Assembly: GCA_003670925.1 (NCBI GenBank) | Contig: QWQG01000041.1 | Coordinates: forward strand, 1 to 36,591 | Origin: Planctomycetota bacterium | Lineage (GTDB): Bacteria; Planctomycetota; Planctomycetia; Planctomycetales; Planctomycetaceae | DNA length: 36,591 bases | Direction: 5' to 3' | Position numbers and translations under genes: made by a program | Shown here: piece by piece, positions 16,056-23,772 of the stretch | Position numbering within the stretch: position 1 is the stretch's first letter | Layout of the letters: every line of letters begins with the position of its first letter | The notes under the pieces: model-generated | Told to the model about the DNA's origin: nothing | The model's input: only the letters and a program-made list of their open reading frames with translations | Databases searched by the model: none

Positions 16056-16712
16056 CTAAGACGCATAACCGGTCATCAGCACGTGCCTGTCGCCGGACAG
16101 GGTCACGTCGAGATTGAGGGCGGCGGCCTGCAACTGTTTGCGAATTTCCTCCGGCGTAAACGCGGCGAGCAGCGAATTGTAGAAATCGATTTTCAGCACT
16201 TCTGCTTCGTCAGAGGTGACAGCATCCACGATCTTTTGCGCAGCTTGAGGGGAATCCGGACGACGCAGATCCATCACGCAGATGAAACCGCCCGGCTTGA
16301 TGAGTCTCCGCACTTCGTGCCACAGCGCCATCGGGTCCGGGAGGTGATGCAGGAAGTCTTTGGACAGCACGGCATCGAAATGGCCGACTAGCAATGGCAG
16401 TCCTGGCACATAGCCCTGCAAGGCACTGATTGCCATCGACAGACCACATTCTTCGATCGCCGTCTGTGCCAGTTGAATCATGGCCGGTGAACCATCGACA
16501 GCTATGATCTTCAGTGACGGACATGCGCGGGCGAGGCGGATCATCACATCCCCCGGCCCGCAGCCTAGGTCCAGCACGTTCACGACATGCTCCGGAATCC
16601 GGTTCCGCACGATATCGACAAACGCCTGATTGGAGACACTAAAATCTGCTGACGCATAGGCCTGACATTGTGCGTCGTCAGTCATGAGTTCTGGTTCAGG
16701 TATTCGCTGCAT
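16056..16712 (-). CDS. Class I SAM-dependent methyltransferase
   Basis: The product is 218 aa from the ATG at 16710-16712. This start leaves 5 bp after the stop of the upstream lipid kinase gene. The Rossmann-type SAM pocket is clear: NVLDLGCGPGD (about 45-55), IIAVDGSPAMIQLAQTAIE (motif II), FDAVLSKDFLHHLPDP (motif IV region) and LIKPGGFICVMDLRRPDS. The C-terminal part (FTPEEIRKQLQAAAL, LSGDRHVLMTGY) resembles the Methyltransf_11/25 type that acts on small molecules or lipids. It is the last gene of a compact cluster with a lipid kinase, a fatty-acid hydroxylase-like protein and a CarF-like desaturase, so a lipid head group or isoprenoid substrate is possible. That substrate is inferred from position only. 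Confidence 0.88.
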   Translation of the reverse strand: MQRIPEPELMTDDAQCQAYASADFSVSNQAFVDIVRNRIPEHVVNVLDLGCGPGDVMIRLARACPSLKIIAVDGSPAMIQLAQTAIEECGLSMAISALQGYVPGLPLLVGHFDAVLSKDFLHHLPDPMALWHEVRRLIKPGGFICVMDLRRPDSPQAAQKIVDAVTSDEAEVLKIDFYNSLLAAFTPEEIRKQLQAAALNLDVTLSGDRHVLMTGYAS

Positions 16713-16717
16713 CTGGA

Positions 16718-17662
16718 TTACTTTCGGGAAGTCGGACAGGTTGCGAAACTGAAAGGCAAGCGACAGCATACATTGAGGGCCTGCGGGATCAGACGGATCG
16801 TGATCCGCTGCTGCTCGTCTTCGGGCCGGATGAAGGGTTCTCCATCGAGATGCACGACTAGCGGCAGATCTGACTCCAAAACCATGGTCCGACAGCGAAA
16901 ACTCCGGATGCTCGGATGCACCGGGATCACGCCCCGGATCAGACCGGGCAGAGAACGAAGAATCGCTACGACACTGAGGTCACTCACATGCAGGCAATCA
17001 AACCAGCCGTCGTCGATTTCAGCCTGAGGAGCGACTACAAACCCACCACCTTCACGCTGTCCGAGCGCCACAAACAGACACATCGTTCTGAAGGAGTGGC
17101 GGATGTCATCGAGCATGATGGTGGTGTTCAGAATACGCCGGCGACGGGCGACTACTTTCAATGTTGCAAGACCATATTTCAGCACGCCGCGAAATCGGCG
17201 GACCGAGCGTGCCTCAATCGCAACTTCGCCGCTCAGGCCAAGTCCGAGGGTGTTGACGAAAAACTGACGACGACCATTCGCATCACAGATTTCTCCGACA
17301 TCCACGCCATGGGTTTCGCCGGATCGCAGAAAGTCGAGGGCAGGCTGCCAGTTGCGAGGGATTCCGCAAGCGGCAGCGTAATCATTGCCTGAGCCCAAGG
17401 GCAACAGGCCTAGGCGGATCTGTGGATTTCCAGCTTGCAAAATTCCGTTGGCGATCTCATGAATCGTGCCATCGCCGCCTGCCGCGACAATGGTTCCATA
17501 GCCTCCGCAGGCCGCAGCATAAGCCAGTTGTTCCGCATGTCCGCCTTCTTGCGTTTCCACAAACTCCGCATCGCCGGAAAATCGTTGCCGAAGTTCCGAC
17601 TGAAGGCGACCCGTGCGACCCTGAGCTGCCTTTGAATTAATGATCACAAGCGTTTTGTGCAT
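16718..17662 (-). CDS. Diacylglycerol kinase-like lipid kinase (DAGK catalytic domain)
   Basis: The product is 314 aa from the ATG at 17660-17662. Upstream codons in the open frame overlap the preceding gene and lack family similarity. The catalytic domain shows LVIINSKAAQGRTGR at the N-terminus, the nucleotide-binding GGDGTIHEIANGI at about 62-74, and PLGSGNDYAAACGIP at about 88-102. These are the signature motifs of the soluble DgkB/YegS kinase family, which phosphorylates diacylglycerol or related lipids. The later beta-sandwich part has FFVNTLGLGLSGEVAIEA, a basic stretch, and VVHLDGEPF near the end. It lies 38 bp after the hydroxylase gene and 5 bp before the methyltransferase gene, so it is probably co-transcribed with them and supplies or recycles phosphatidate-type lipids. 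Confidence 0.92.
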   Translation of the reverse strand: MHKTLVIINSKAAQGRTGRLQSELRQRFSGDAEFVETQEGGHAEQLAYAAACGGYGTIVAAGGDGTIHEIANGILQAGNPQIRLGLLPLGSGNDYAAACGIPRNWQPALDFLRSGETHGVDVGEICDANGRRQFFVNTLGLGLSGEVAIEARSVRRFRGVLKYGLATLKVVARRRRILNTTIMLDDIRHSFRTMCLFVALGQREGGGFVVAPQAEIDDGWFDCLHVSDLSVVAILRSLPGLIRGVIPVHPSIRSFRCRTMVLESDLPLVVHLDGEPFIRPEDEQQRITIRLIPQALNVCCRLPFSFATCPTSRK

Positions 17663-17700
17663 ACCGTGAGATACCGATGGAATTAGGCTCACCAAGCGGA

Positions 17701-18915
17701 TCAGTCGCGTCGGACCGCTTCGGTTTCTGCCGCGTCTGGCGTGGCAACTGCTGCCGCAGACTTCGCCTGCGAAGCAAAGGGGATAATGAACTGCCGCAGG
17801 TAGCCAAGCGGTACCCGTCGACCGCTCGCAAGGCCATAAGCCGTAGGCCAAGCGTCGGGCAGGTGGTAAGTGCCAAAGACGCGATCGATCAGCGACAGGT
17901 GAACTGAAAAATTTCGATCAATCGCTTCGGGCGCAGAACTGTGGTGCCAATGATGAAATGCCGGCGTCGCAATCAGCCATCGAATCGGTCGAAACTCCCA
18001 AGACACATTGGCATGAATAAACGTCGCCTGAATCACCACCCAGACAACGTAGGTATACAACGCCGGTCCCGAGAACCCCATCAAGTAAATAGGGATGTAA
18101 GTGGTCGCGCGAGTCGTAATGGCATCCACGAGATGCAGGCGGGAGCCTGCAATCCAGTCCATTGCCTCGGCAGAATGGTGGATCGCATGAAATCGCCACA
18201 GGAACGGAATCTTATGAAACGCGCGATGAACCCAATACTGTGTCAGATCAGAAATCAACAGGACACAGGCGAACTGGACGACAAACGGCAGGCTGATGAC
18301 GATCTTCTGAATTGCCGAGATGCGCGCCCAGTCAAAGAAGATCATCGCAGGCTGCATCGTCATCAGAGTCGTAAACTGCACCAGAAAATTTGTGACAAAG
18401 AAGTACGTCAGATCGGTCCTCCAACCGTAACGAAACACAGGCTGTTCCGGATGCTTCGCGAACAGTCGTTCCAGCGGGATATACATGGCAGAGTATCCCA
18501 TCAGGTTGAGCAGGAACCAATCCAGACCCAAAAATGGCCCATCGGTCAACTCACCGTCAATCTTCACTGCCGCGCCACCAAGCAGTGCGGCCAGCAATGT
18601 CTGGATGATACCGGCAAGACCCAAGGCTTTATTGTATCGCAGGCAGACACTCATTGTGCCCAGCAGAAAACTGGCCACAAGCACGAGGTGCAACAGGGCG
18701 CGAATGTATGGAACCGGGTAATACTCCCGGATCGCAGGCATGGTCAGATACTGCGGAAAGTGGAAGCACACGACCGCACTGAGTCCGATAAATCCCAGTA
18801 ACGCGGAAAGGACACCGCTGATCCATCCGTTACCAAACGCCGTCGCCTGAGTTGTTTCGAGCGACATGTGCGCGCTTGAATGCGGGTCGGGGCCATGGTC
18901 ATTGAAGTCAGCCAT
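17701..18915 (-). CDS. Fatty acid hydroxylase / sterol desaturase family membrane protein
   Basis: The product is 404 aa from the ATG at 18913-18915, which has GGAGG five bases upstream (18921-18925). A GTG at 18921 would place that GGAGG at the start codon itself. The di-iron histidine motifs are intact: HRAFH (about 230-234), HAIHH (about 243-247) and HHWHH (about 321-325), set among hydrophobic segments. An additional N-terminal part of about 150 residues carries four likely membrane helices. The superfamily includes sterol desaturases, fatty acid 2-hydroxylases and alkylglycerol monooxygenase. The specific reaction cannot be read from the motifs. The start overlaps the end of the CarF/PEDS1-like gene by 8 bp, so the two are translationally coupled, which makes an ether-lipid or plasmalogen role worth testing. 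Confidence 0.9.
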   Translation of the reverse strand: MADFNDHGPDPHSSAHMSLETTQATAFGNGWISGVLSALLGFIGLSAVVCFHFPQYLTMPAIREYYPVPYIRALLHLVLVASFLLGTMSVCLRYNKALGLAGIIQTLLAALLGGAAVKIDGELTDGPFLGLDWFLLNLMGYSAMYIPLERLFAKHPEQPVFRYGWRTDLTYFFVTNFLVQFTTLMTMQPAMIFFDWARISAIQKIVISLPFVVQFACVLLISDLTQYWVHRAFHKIPFLWRFHAIHHSAEAMDWIAGSRLHLVDAITTRATTYIPIYLMGFSGPALYTYVVWVVIQATFIHANVSWEFRPIRWLIATPAFHHWHHSSAPEAIDRNFSVHLSLIDRVFGTYHLPDAWPTAYGLASGRRVPLGYLRQFIIPFASQAKSAAAVATPDAAETEAVRRD

Positions 18916-19763
18916 CAACACCTCCGCTTTCGACTAGAATAGGCTTTGACACTGAATCCACATGCGTGCTCACGTCTGACTGAACGGCACAGACAGATGC
19001 AGACCCGAGACGAATACCGGCTCGCAATGCGGCATAATATTTCTTGTCATCATTGCGAGGCTGTAGTCCCGTAAGCCGCGTCACCATTCGCTCTAAACGC
19101 GGAAAGAAATCGATCGCCGTCAACACAGGATTGCACCAGCCCAAGGTAATACAGTAGTTGTTGGTATGGGGAGCCTTATGATGCTGCAGATGGGCCCTTC
19201 GGGTAATTATCAGCCGACTGGAATGCAGCCAACGAATGATAGTCGGCGGATTTTTCAGGTGAGACCACTGATGAAACTGATTTGTCGGCAGCCCTGCCGC
19301 ACAAAGTGAGACCACATAGACGGCCACCGGCTGCCGACCACGGCTCCTTCGTCGAAATCCAGAAGACCGCGATTAGAAACGGGATGACAAGCACCGCAAC
19401 GTCTCCATTCGTGTCCAGAAAGTTACGCCGCAGAAAATCATCCGGGTTGACGTGGTGGACTCGAAACGGCTTAAGAACTCTCTGGCCGAGAATCGGCATC
19501 GTATCACTGAACCAAGTGTCTGCGGTCCAATGGATCATTCCTGACAGAAAATCCGCCGTAAAGAAACCTGCCAGCACCACGAACAGGATCCACGAAGACC
19601 TCAAGCTGGGCGTCGAGACGAGATTCACCATGTGATACCCAATCAAAGTCAACGCGGTGCCAATCCAGAGTGATTCTAGCAACCTCCGAAACAAATAAAT
19701 CTCATCGTGTTGCGGGAGCAACTCTGCTGTGCTGGCAAAGTCGTGTCCATCAGATTTCGGCAT
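18908..19763 (-). pseudogene. CarF/TMEM189 (PEDS1) plasmanylethanolamine desaturase homologue, split by a one-base frameshift
   Basis: Two overlapping frames together make one protein. The first (19763 down to the shift) has two membrane helices and HWTADTWFSDTMPILG, PFRVHHVNPDDF and FLDTNGD. The second (from about 19327 to 18908) has TNQFHQWSH, RRAHLQHHKAPHTNNYCITL and a C-terminal FFPRLERMVTRLTG. These blocks in this order match the Kua/CarF/TMEM189 family, which introduces the vinyl-ether double bond of plasmalogens. The frames change near 19328, where removing one base would join them into 284 aa, close to the human protein's length. The gene is therefore inactivated, or the base is an assembly error, or the frame is corrected by slippage. 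I favour one of the first two. The family motif RHDF appears here as RRNF. The 3' end overlaps the hydroxylase gene start. Confidence 0.85.
18921..18925 (-). promoter_or_regulatory. Shine-Dalgarno GGAGG for the hydroxylase gene
   Basis: GGAGG with a 5-nt spacer to the ATG at 18915. It lies inside the last codons of the upstream CarF-like frame, consistent with coupled translation. Confidence 0.65.
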
Positions 19764-19891
19764 TTTTTACGCGATTTTGAAAGGTAACGAGGTCCCGAGC
19801 GGTTACGCTGTGAGTCCAGAATAGGCGTACGTTACCGTGCCATCCACAAAGCTGCCAGCCGGGGCCATGGATCCCCGATCGAGGGTCAATT

Positions 19892-21175
19892 ATGAATCAC
19901 CCCCGTTTTCTCTCCGAGCATTTTAAACTTACACGCCGGTACTTTCTCCGCGCCGGTGTCATGGGAATTACGGCCTCACAGCTCACCGTAAATGCCGCGG
20001 CATTTGCCGCGGCGGACGAGTCGGCTCAAGCTTCGCCAAAGGCACATGTCAAACCCGATAAGGGGGGGGTCCGACCAGATCCCTATTTCACTCCTGCGGA
20101 AGATTTTCGCGACGTGTCGCGTGGTACGCCGCTGCCGCACACATTATCGGATGCTCAGAAAACCGCAGGAGGGCTGACCCGCGAAACGTGGCAACTCGAA
20201 GTGATCTCGGACCCCGACAATCCAGCCAAGTTGGGCAAACCACTGACCAAGGCCGATGGTACGGCACTCGATTTCGAAGCGTTGTTGAAACTTGGTGAAA
20301 CACATGCTGTCCGATTTCCAAAAGTCATGACGTGCCTGAATTTGGGTTGCCCGCTCGGCATGGGATTGTGGGAAGGGGTGCCGCTGCGTGAAGTCATCTG
20401 GCTGACGAAACCGCGTGAAGATCTGCGGCGCATTTTCTACTACGGCTACCACAACGATGATCCGACGCAGATGTTTCGCAGTTCGCTGCCGATCGGGCGA
20501 GTTCTGGAAGATCCGTTCGATCTGCCGCCCGTGATTCTGTGTTACAAACTGAATGGTGAGTGGCTGGATTCCGAACGTGGAGGTCCGGTGCGGGTCGTTG
20601 TGCCGGAAGCATACGGTTTTAAATCCATTAAATGGCTGTCACATGTCGTGCTGACCAATCTAGCGCATGCGAATGATACGTACGCCGCACAGAACAACGA
20701 CGTCGATAGTCCCCTAAAAACGTTCGCCGCCACGATCTCCATCCCCAATGAAGTGAAAGCTGGTGCAGCCATCGCCGTTTCGGGTTACGCCCAAGTAGGC
20801 ATTTCAGGGCTGGCGAAAGTTCAAGTGTCGATGGAATCGAGCAGTCCTGAACGACCTGAGAACGATCCTTATTTTACAACCGCACCGTGGGTCGATGCGG
20901 AATTGTTAGCGGCACCTCTGAGCTGGGCAGCCTTGAGCGCTGGTCAGATCCCGCAATCCACGCATGGCTTCGATGCAGCCGGTGTTCCGAAGACATGGCC
21001 CATGCGACTCACCAATGCTCACTGGGCGGCAGTCATGCGAGGCTTGCCCGTCGGTGAGTACACGTTTCGCTGTCGCACGATTGACAAACAAGGTCACGCA
21101 CAGCCCATGCCACGTCCCTTCCGGAAGTCAGGCCACGCTGCTCTTGAATCGATAGGGATCACGGTTACAGATTGA
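19892..21175 (+). CDS. Sulfite oxidase family molybdopterin enzyme, Tat-exported
   Basis: The product is 427 aa. A twin-arginine signal, LTRRYFLRAGVMGITAS (about 13-29), is followed by an Ala-rich region, so the protein is probably exported folded with its cofactor. The molybdopterin domain spans about 95-270. Its presumed molybdenum-ligand cysteine is Cys148 in KVMTCLNLGCPLGMG, followed by LWEGVPLREVIW. A second cysteine, Cys153, lies five residues on. GGPVRVVVPEAYGFKSIKWL (about 231-250) is the conserved cofactor-contact segment. The C-terminal 150 residues form a Mo-co dimerisation-type beta domain (VSGYAQVGISGLAKVQVS, GEYTFRCRTIDKQGHAQP). Sulfite or another small oxyanion could be the substrate. 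No cytochrome partner gene adjoins it. It is divergent from the lipid operon and converges with the DUF952 gene 6 bp away. Confidence 0.88.
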   Translation: MNHPRFLSEHFKLTRRYFLRAGVMGITASQLTVNAAAFAAADESAQASPKAHVKPDKGGVRPDPYFTPAEDFRDVSRGTPLPHTLSDAQKTAGGLTRETWQLEVISDPDNPAKLGKPLTKADGTALDFEALLKLGETHAVRFPKVMTCLNLGCPLGMGLWEGVPLREVIWLTKPREDLRRIFYYGYHNDDPTQMFRSSLPIGRVLEDPFDLPPVILCYKLNGEWLDSERGGPVRVVVPEAYGFKSIKWLSHVVLTNLAHANDTYAAQNNDVDSPLKTFAATISIPNEVKAGAAIAVSGYAQVGISGLAKVQVSMESSSPERPENDPYFTTAPWVDAELLAAPLSWAALSAGQIPQSTHGFDAAGVPKTWPMRLTNAHWAAVMRGLPVGEYTFRCRTIDKQGHAQPMPRPFRKSGHAALESIGITVTD

Positions 21176-21181
21176 CGAAGT

Positions 21182-21526
21182 CTATTCGGCAGGCAGCAGC
21201 CGCTGGGAGTCGATCGTCCCGTCTGGTAACACTGCTAAATCCTGAGCCGACAGGACCGTCGAGATCGGCAACGGGCCGTACAGATGCGGAAACAAGTCCC
21301 CGCCGCGCGAGGTCTCCCACTTCAGTGCATCACCAAGGCGATCCGCATCGATCGCCAGCAGTTTCAGATCCGGCTGTCCAACATAGTGTTTCCGCACGGT
21401 GCCTTCCAACTGAGCCTCTGTTGAGAAATGAATGAACCCGTCGCGCAGGTCGGCCGCTGATCCGTTCCAAGAGGCGAGCTGTCTCATCTCTTCCCAGACC
21501 CCTTTTGAACAAACTTTGTAGATCAT
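21182..21526 (-). CDS. DUF952 family protein
   Basis: The product is 114 aa and starts MIYKVCSKGVWEEM. The pattern DGFIHFSTEAQLEGTVRKHY followed by LLAIDADRLGDALKWE and FPHLYGPLPISTV is that of DUF952, a small cytoplasmic family of unknown function related in fold to glutathione-binding and ADP-ribosyl-type pockets as far as I recall. The length is typical. It starts 21 bp after the yraN stop on the same strand and is probably co-transcribed with it. Nothing indicates a substrate. Confidence 0.85.
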   Translation of the reverse strand: MIYKVCSKGVWEEMRQLASWNGSAADLRDGFIHFSTEAQLEGTVRKHYVGQPDLKLLAIDADRLGDALKWETSRGGDLFPHLYGPLPISTVLSAQDLAVLPDGTIDSQRLLPAE

Positions 21527-21547
21527 GATCGTCTCGAACTTTCACGG

Positions 21548-21967
21548 TCAGCTAAAAAACTGGCCATGGCCAGTGGCTTCAAACGCATTTCGAAAATGCT
21601 GGATCTGTGGCGCGCCCCACTTGTCAGGCCAAAGAATAGAAACGATGTCAAACCGGGCGGGTTGTTCGAGGCGACCGTGCTTCTTGAGCCACGCCAGCGC
21701 AATACGGGTGATCTTCTGCTGCTTGCGGAGATCGACCGCTTCAAACGGTTGACCATCTTTGGTTGATGTCCGCGTCTTTACTTCCACAAAAACAGTCGTC
21801 TTGCCGTCCTGCCCAATAATATCCACTTCGCCATAACTGTTACGGTACTGCTTCGCGATGATCCGAAAGCCCTGTTTCTTCAAATACTTGACCGCCGCCC
21901 GTTCACCACGATCCCCGAGGAGTAAGCGAAACAGGTTTTTCATATCCCCGTGCTCCAACTGACTCAT
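21548..21967 (-). CDS. YraN/UPF0102 family endonuclease-like protein
   Basis: The product is 139 aa from the ATG at 21965-21967, which has GGGAGG about eight bases upstream. Another ATG at 21943 would give 131 aa. The restriction-endonuclease-like core is visible: LGDRGERAAVKYLKKQGF, YRNSYGEVDIIGQDG with the catalytic Asp, VFVEVKTRTS with the E-x-K pair, and a C-terminal RFDIVSILW. The family (UPF0102) is thought to process Holliday-junction or damaged DNA, but its role is poorly defined. It commonly sits downstream of rplS and rnhB. Here rnhB is absent and a terminator lies between rplS and this gene. Confidence 0.88.
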   Translation of the reverse strand: MSQLEHGDMKNLFRLLLGDRGERAAVKYLKKQGFRIIAKQYRNSYGEVDIIGQDGKTTVFVEVKTRTSTKDGQPFEAVDLRKQQKITRIALAWLKKHGRLEQPARFDIVSILWPDKWGAPQIQHFRNAFEATGHGQFFS

Positions 21968-22151
21968 GTGCACCCACCTCCCATGGCGAGAGCTGAGACT
22001 CCGCGCGGTCATGCAGGAGACAATTGGCGAGCGGCATGCGTCAGCTTGCCGGTACGAAAACGAGGTACCGGAGGGCTCACGCCGCTCCGCTCGCCGGACT
22101 CATTTCCGACCGCGTGGAGCATGATGAGCGCATGATACCACATCGCGCAGC

Positions 22152-22195
22152 GAAAAGGCGACAGCCGGAGGAACCCGAAGTTCAGGCTGTCGCCT
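22152..22195 (-). terminator. Rho-independent terminator after rplS
   Basis: The arms AGGCGACAGCC (22156-22166) and GGCTGTCGCCT (22185-22195) pair perfectly. On the minus strand the hairpin is followed by TTTTCG. The loop contains a nested GAAC-TTCGG-GTTC stem with a UUCG-like tip, which would extend the structure. It lies about 60 bp beyond the rplS stop and separates rplS from yraN. Confidence 0.75.
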
Positions 22196-22255
22196 ACGCG
22201 AATCAGGGTCTAGCATTAAGCAAGTGAATCTGAAGCTGTCCTAGCCTCAGACAAC

Positions 22256-22642
22256 TCATTTGCCTGAATCGCTGACCTGGACTTCCCATGGCTTAGCCTT
22301 GCGTTCTTTCAGGCGAGTTGCCTTGCCTGTGCGTTCGCGCAGATAAAACAGTTTCGCGCGGCGAACACGAGCGTGGCGTTTGACTTCAATATGCGAGATC
22401 TTCGGGGAGTTAACGGGGAATTTCCGCTCTACACCTTCACCCTGCACAATTCGGCGAACCGTGAACAATTCACCGGTTCCGGAGCCGCTGCGAGCAATAA
22501 CGACACCACTGAAAATCTGGATGCGTTCTTTCGTGCCTTCCAGAATTCGAGTGTGAACGTCAACTGTATCACCTACAGCAAACTTCAGTTGCTGCTCCCG
22601 TAGGCTGGATTTTTCGACAATGTCTAAAAGCTTGTTCCGCAT
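22256..22642 (-). CDS. rplS: 50S ribosomal protein L19
   Basis: The product is 128 aa from the ATG at 22640-22642. An AAAGGGA ribosome binding site lies about seven bases upstream. The frame is open ten codons further but those are not family sequence. Recognised by FAVGDTVDVHTRILEGTKER, IQIFSGVVIARSGSGTGELFTVRRI, and the C-terminal KISHIEVKRHARVRRAKLFYLRER. L19 sits at the 30S-50S interface. It follows trmD by 32 bp, as in most bacteria. The C-terminal tail after LRER (TGKATRLKERKAKPWEVQ) is somewhat long and basic. Confidence 0.97.
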   Translation of the reverse strand: MRNKLLDIVEKSSLREQQLKFAVGDTVDVHTRILEGTKERIQIFSGVVIARSGSGTGELFTVRRIVQGEGVERKFPVNSPKISHIEVKRHARVRRAKLFYLRERTGKATRLKERKAKPWEVQVSDSGK

Positions 22643-22674
22643 GACTAGGTCCCTTTTTTCAACACACTTCAAAA

Positions 22675-23385
22675 CTATTCAATCTGAGCGGCATCCGCAT
22701 CAGAATTCGCCAGCAGATCCCGGCGGCGTTCCGCTGTTCTCTGCAGGCTCTGAGCTTGCTGCCACCCGTTAATTTTCTTGTGATCACCACTCATCAGCAC
22801 GTCCGGCACTGTCATGCCCCGAAACTCACGAGGCCTCGTAAATTGCGGATGCTCCAACAAACCTGACTGGCTAAACGAATCATATCGACTGCTGGTTTCA
22901 TCACCCAACACACCCGGGATGAGCCGGATCACGGTGTCTATAATCAGCATCGCTGGCACCTCTCCACCATTGCAGATGAAGTCACCTACCGAGACCTCAG
23001 TTGGCTGCAACCCTTGGCGTATCCGGTCATCAAAACCTTCGTATCGACCACAGAGTAACAACAGTCGAGGTTCCTGAGCGAGTTCCTCAACCAATCTCTG
23101 ATCCATTTTTCGACCTTGGGGGGTCATCATCAACAACCGACCTGGAGCATTTCCCTGTGACTGCACGGCCTCGACACAGTCGAACACCGGCTGACACATG
23201 AGCAACATTCCCGGACCACCACCAAACGGCTTGTCGTCAACCTGCCTTCGAACTCCGGGAGCGAACTCCCGAAAATTATGCCGCCAGATATCCACCAGCC
23301 CGCGCTCAATCGCGAGTTTCAGGTGCCCCTGTCCGAGATAGCTTTCGAACATCTCTGGAAACAAGGTCAGGATATCAAACCGCAT
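22675..23385 (-). CDS. trmD: tRNA (guanine-N1-)-methyltransferase TrmD
   Basis: The product is 236 aa. TrmD methylates G37 next to the anticodon and prevents frameshifting. It begins MRFDILTLFPEMFESYL. Signature elements include VDDKPFGGGPGMLLM, LLLLCGRYEGFDDRI, which forms part of the SPOUT trefoil knot, VSVGDFICNGGEVPAMLIID and HPQFTRPREFRGMTVPDVLMSGDHKKINGW (positions about 178-207). The length is normal. It starts 4 bp after the rpsP stop, with no rimM between, so the genes are tightly linked and probably co-transcribed. Confidence 0.97.
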   Translation of the reverse strand: MRFDILTLFPEMFESYLGQGHLKLAIERGLVDIWRHNFREFAPGVRRQVDDKPFGGGPGMLLMCQPVFDCVEAVQSQGNAPGRLLMMTPQGRKMDQRLVEELAQEPRLLLLCGRYEGFDDRIRQGLQPTEVSVGDFICNGGEVPAMLIIDTVIRLIPGVLGDETSSRYDSFSQSGLLEHPQFTRPREFRGMTVPDVLMSGDHKKINGWQQAQSLQRTAERRRDLLANSDADAAQIE

Positions 23386-23389
23386 GACC

Positions 23390-23731
23390 CTATTCCGCAG
23401 GTTCGGCTGACACTTCTTCCGCAGGAGCCACTTCCTTGACCTTTGGGGCGATCAACGGAGGAGGTGCCAGAGCTCTGCCGAACTTGTTCAGCTTCACCTT
23501 GCGGATCAGGGCGTTGACTTTTTCGCTGGGCTGAGCGCCGACCGACATCCAGTAATCAACACGCTCCATGTTCAACTTGACACGCGCGGCTTTATCTTGA
23601 ACCATCGGGTCATAAAACCCAACTTCTTCAATTGCCTTGCCATCACGCTGAACACGCGAGTCCATCACACAAATACGGAAGAACGCGCGGTGCTTGCGTC
23701 CCATCTTCTTCATTCGAATTCGAACTGCCAT
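23390..23731 (-). CDS. rpsP: 30S ribosomal protein S16
   Basis: The product is 113 aa. It begins MAVRIRMKKMGRKHRAFFRI, continues MDSRVQRDGKAIEEVGFYDP, and has the VDYWMSVGAQPSEKV segment expected of S16. The C-terminus has an extra acidic/Ala-rich tail (KEVAPAEEVSAEPAE) beyond the usual end near 85. It lies 41 bp downstream of ffh and 4 bp before trmD. Confidence 0.96.
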   Translation of the reverse strand: MAVRIRMKKMGRKHRAFFRICVMDSRVQRDGKAIEEVGFYDPMVQDKAARVKLNMERVDYWMSVGAQPSEKVNALIRKVKLNKFGRALAPPPLIAPKVKEVAPAEEVSAEPAE

Positions 23732-23772
23732 TGGTACTCCTGAACTAACAAAAACGACTGACTCACTCGGGT

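Noticed and set aside
17941-18801. 286-codon open frame on the plus strand
   Set aside because: It is antisense to the fatty-acid hydroxylase gene, whose histidine motifs are intact. The plus-strand product is low-complexity and matches nothing I recognise.
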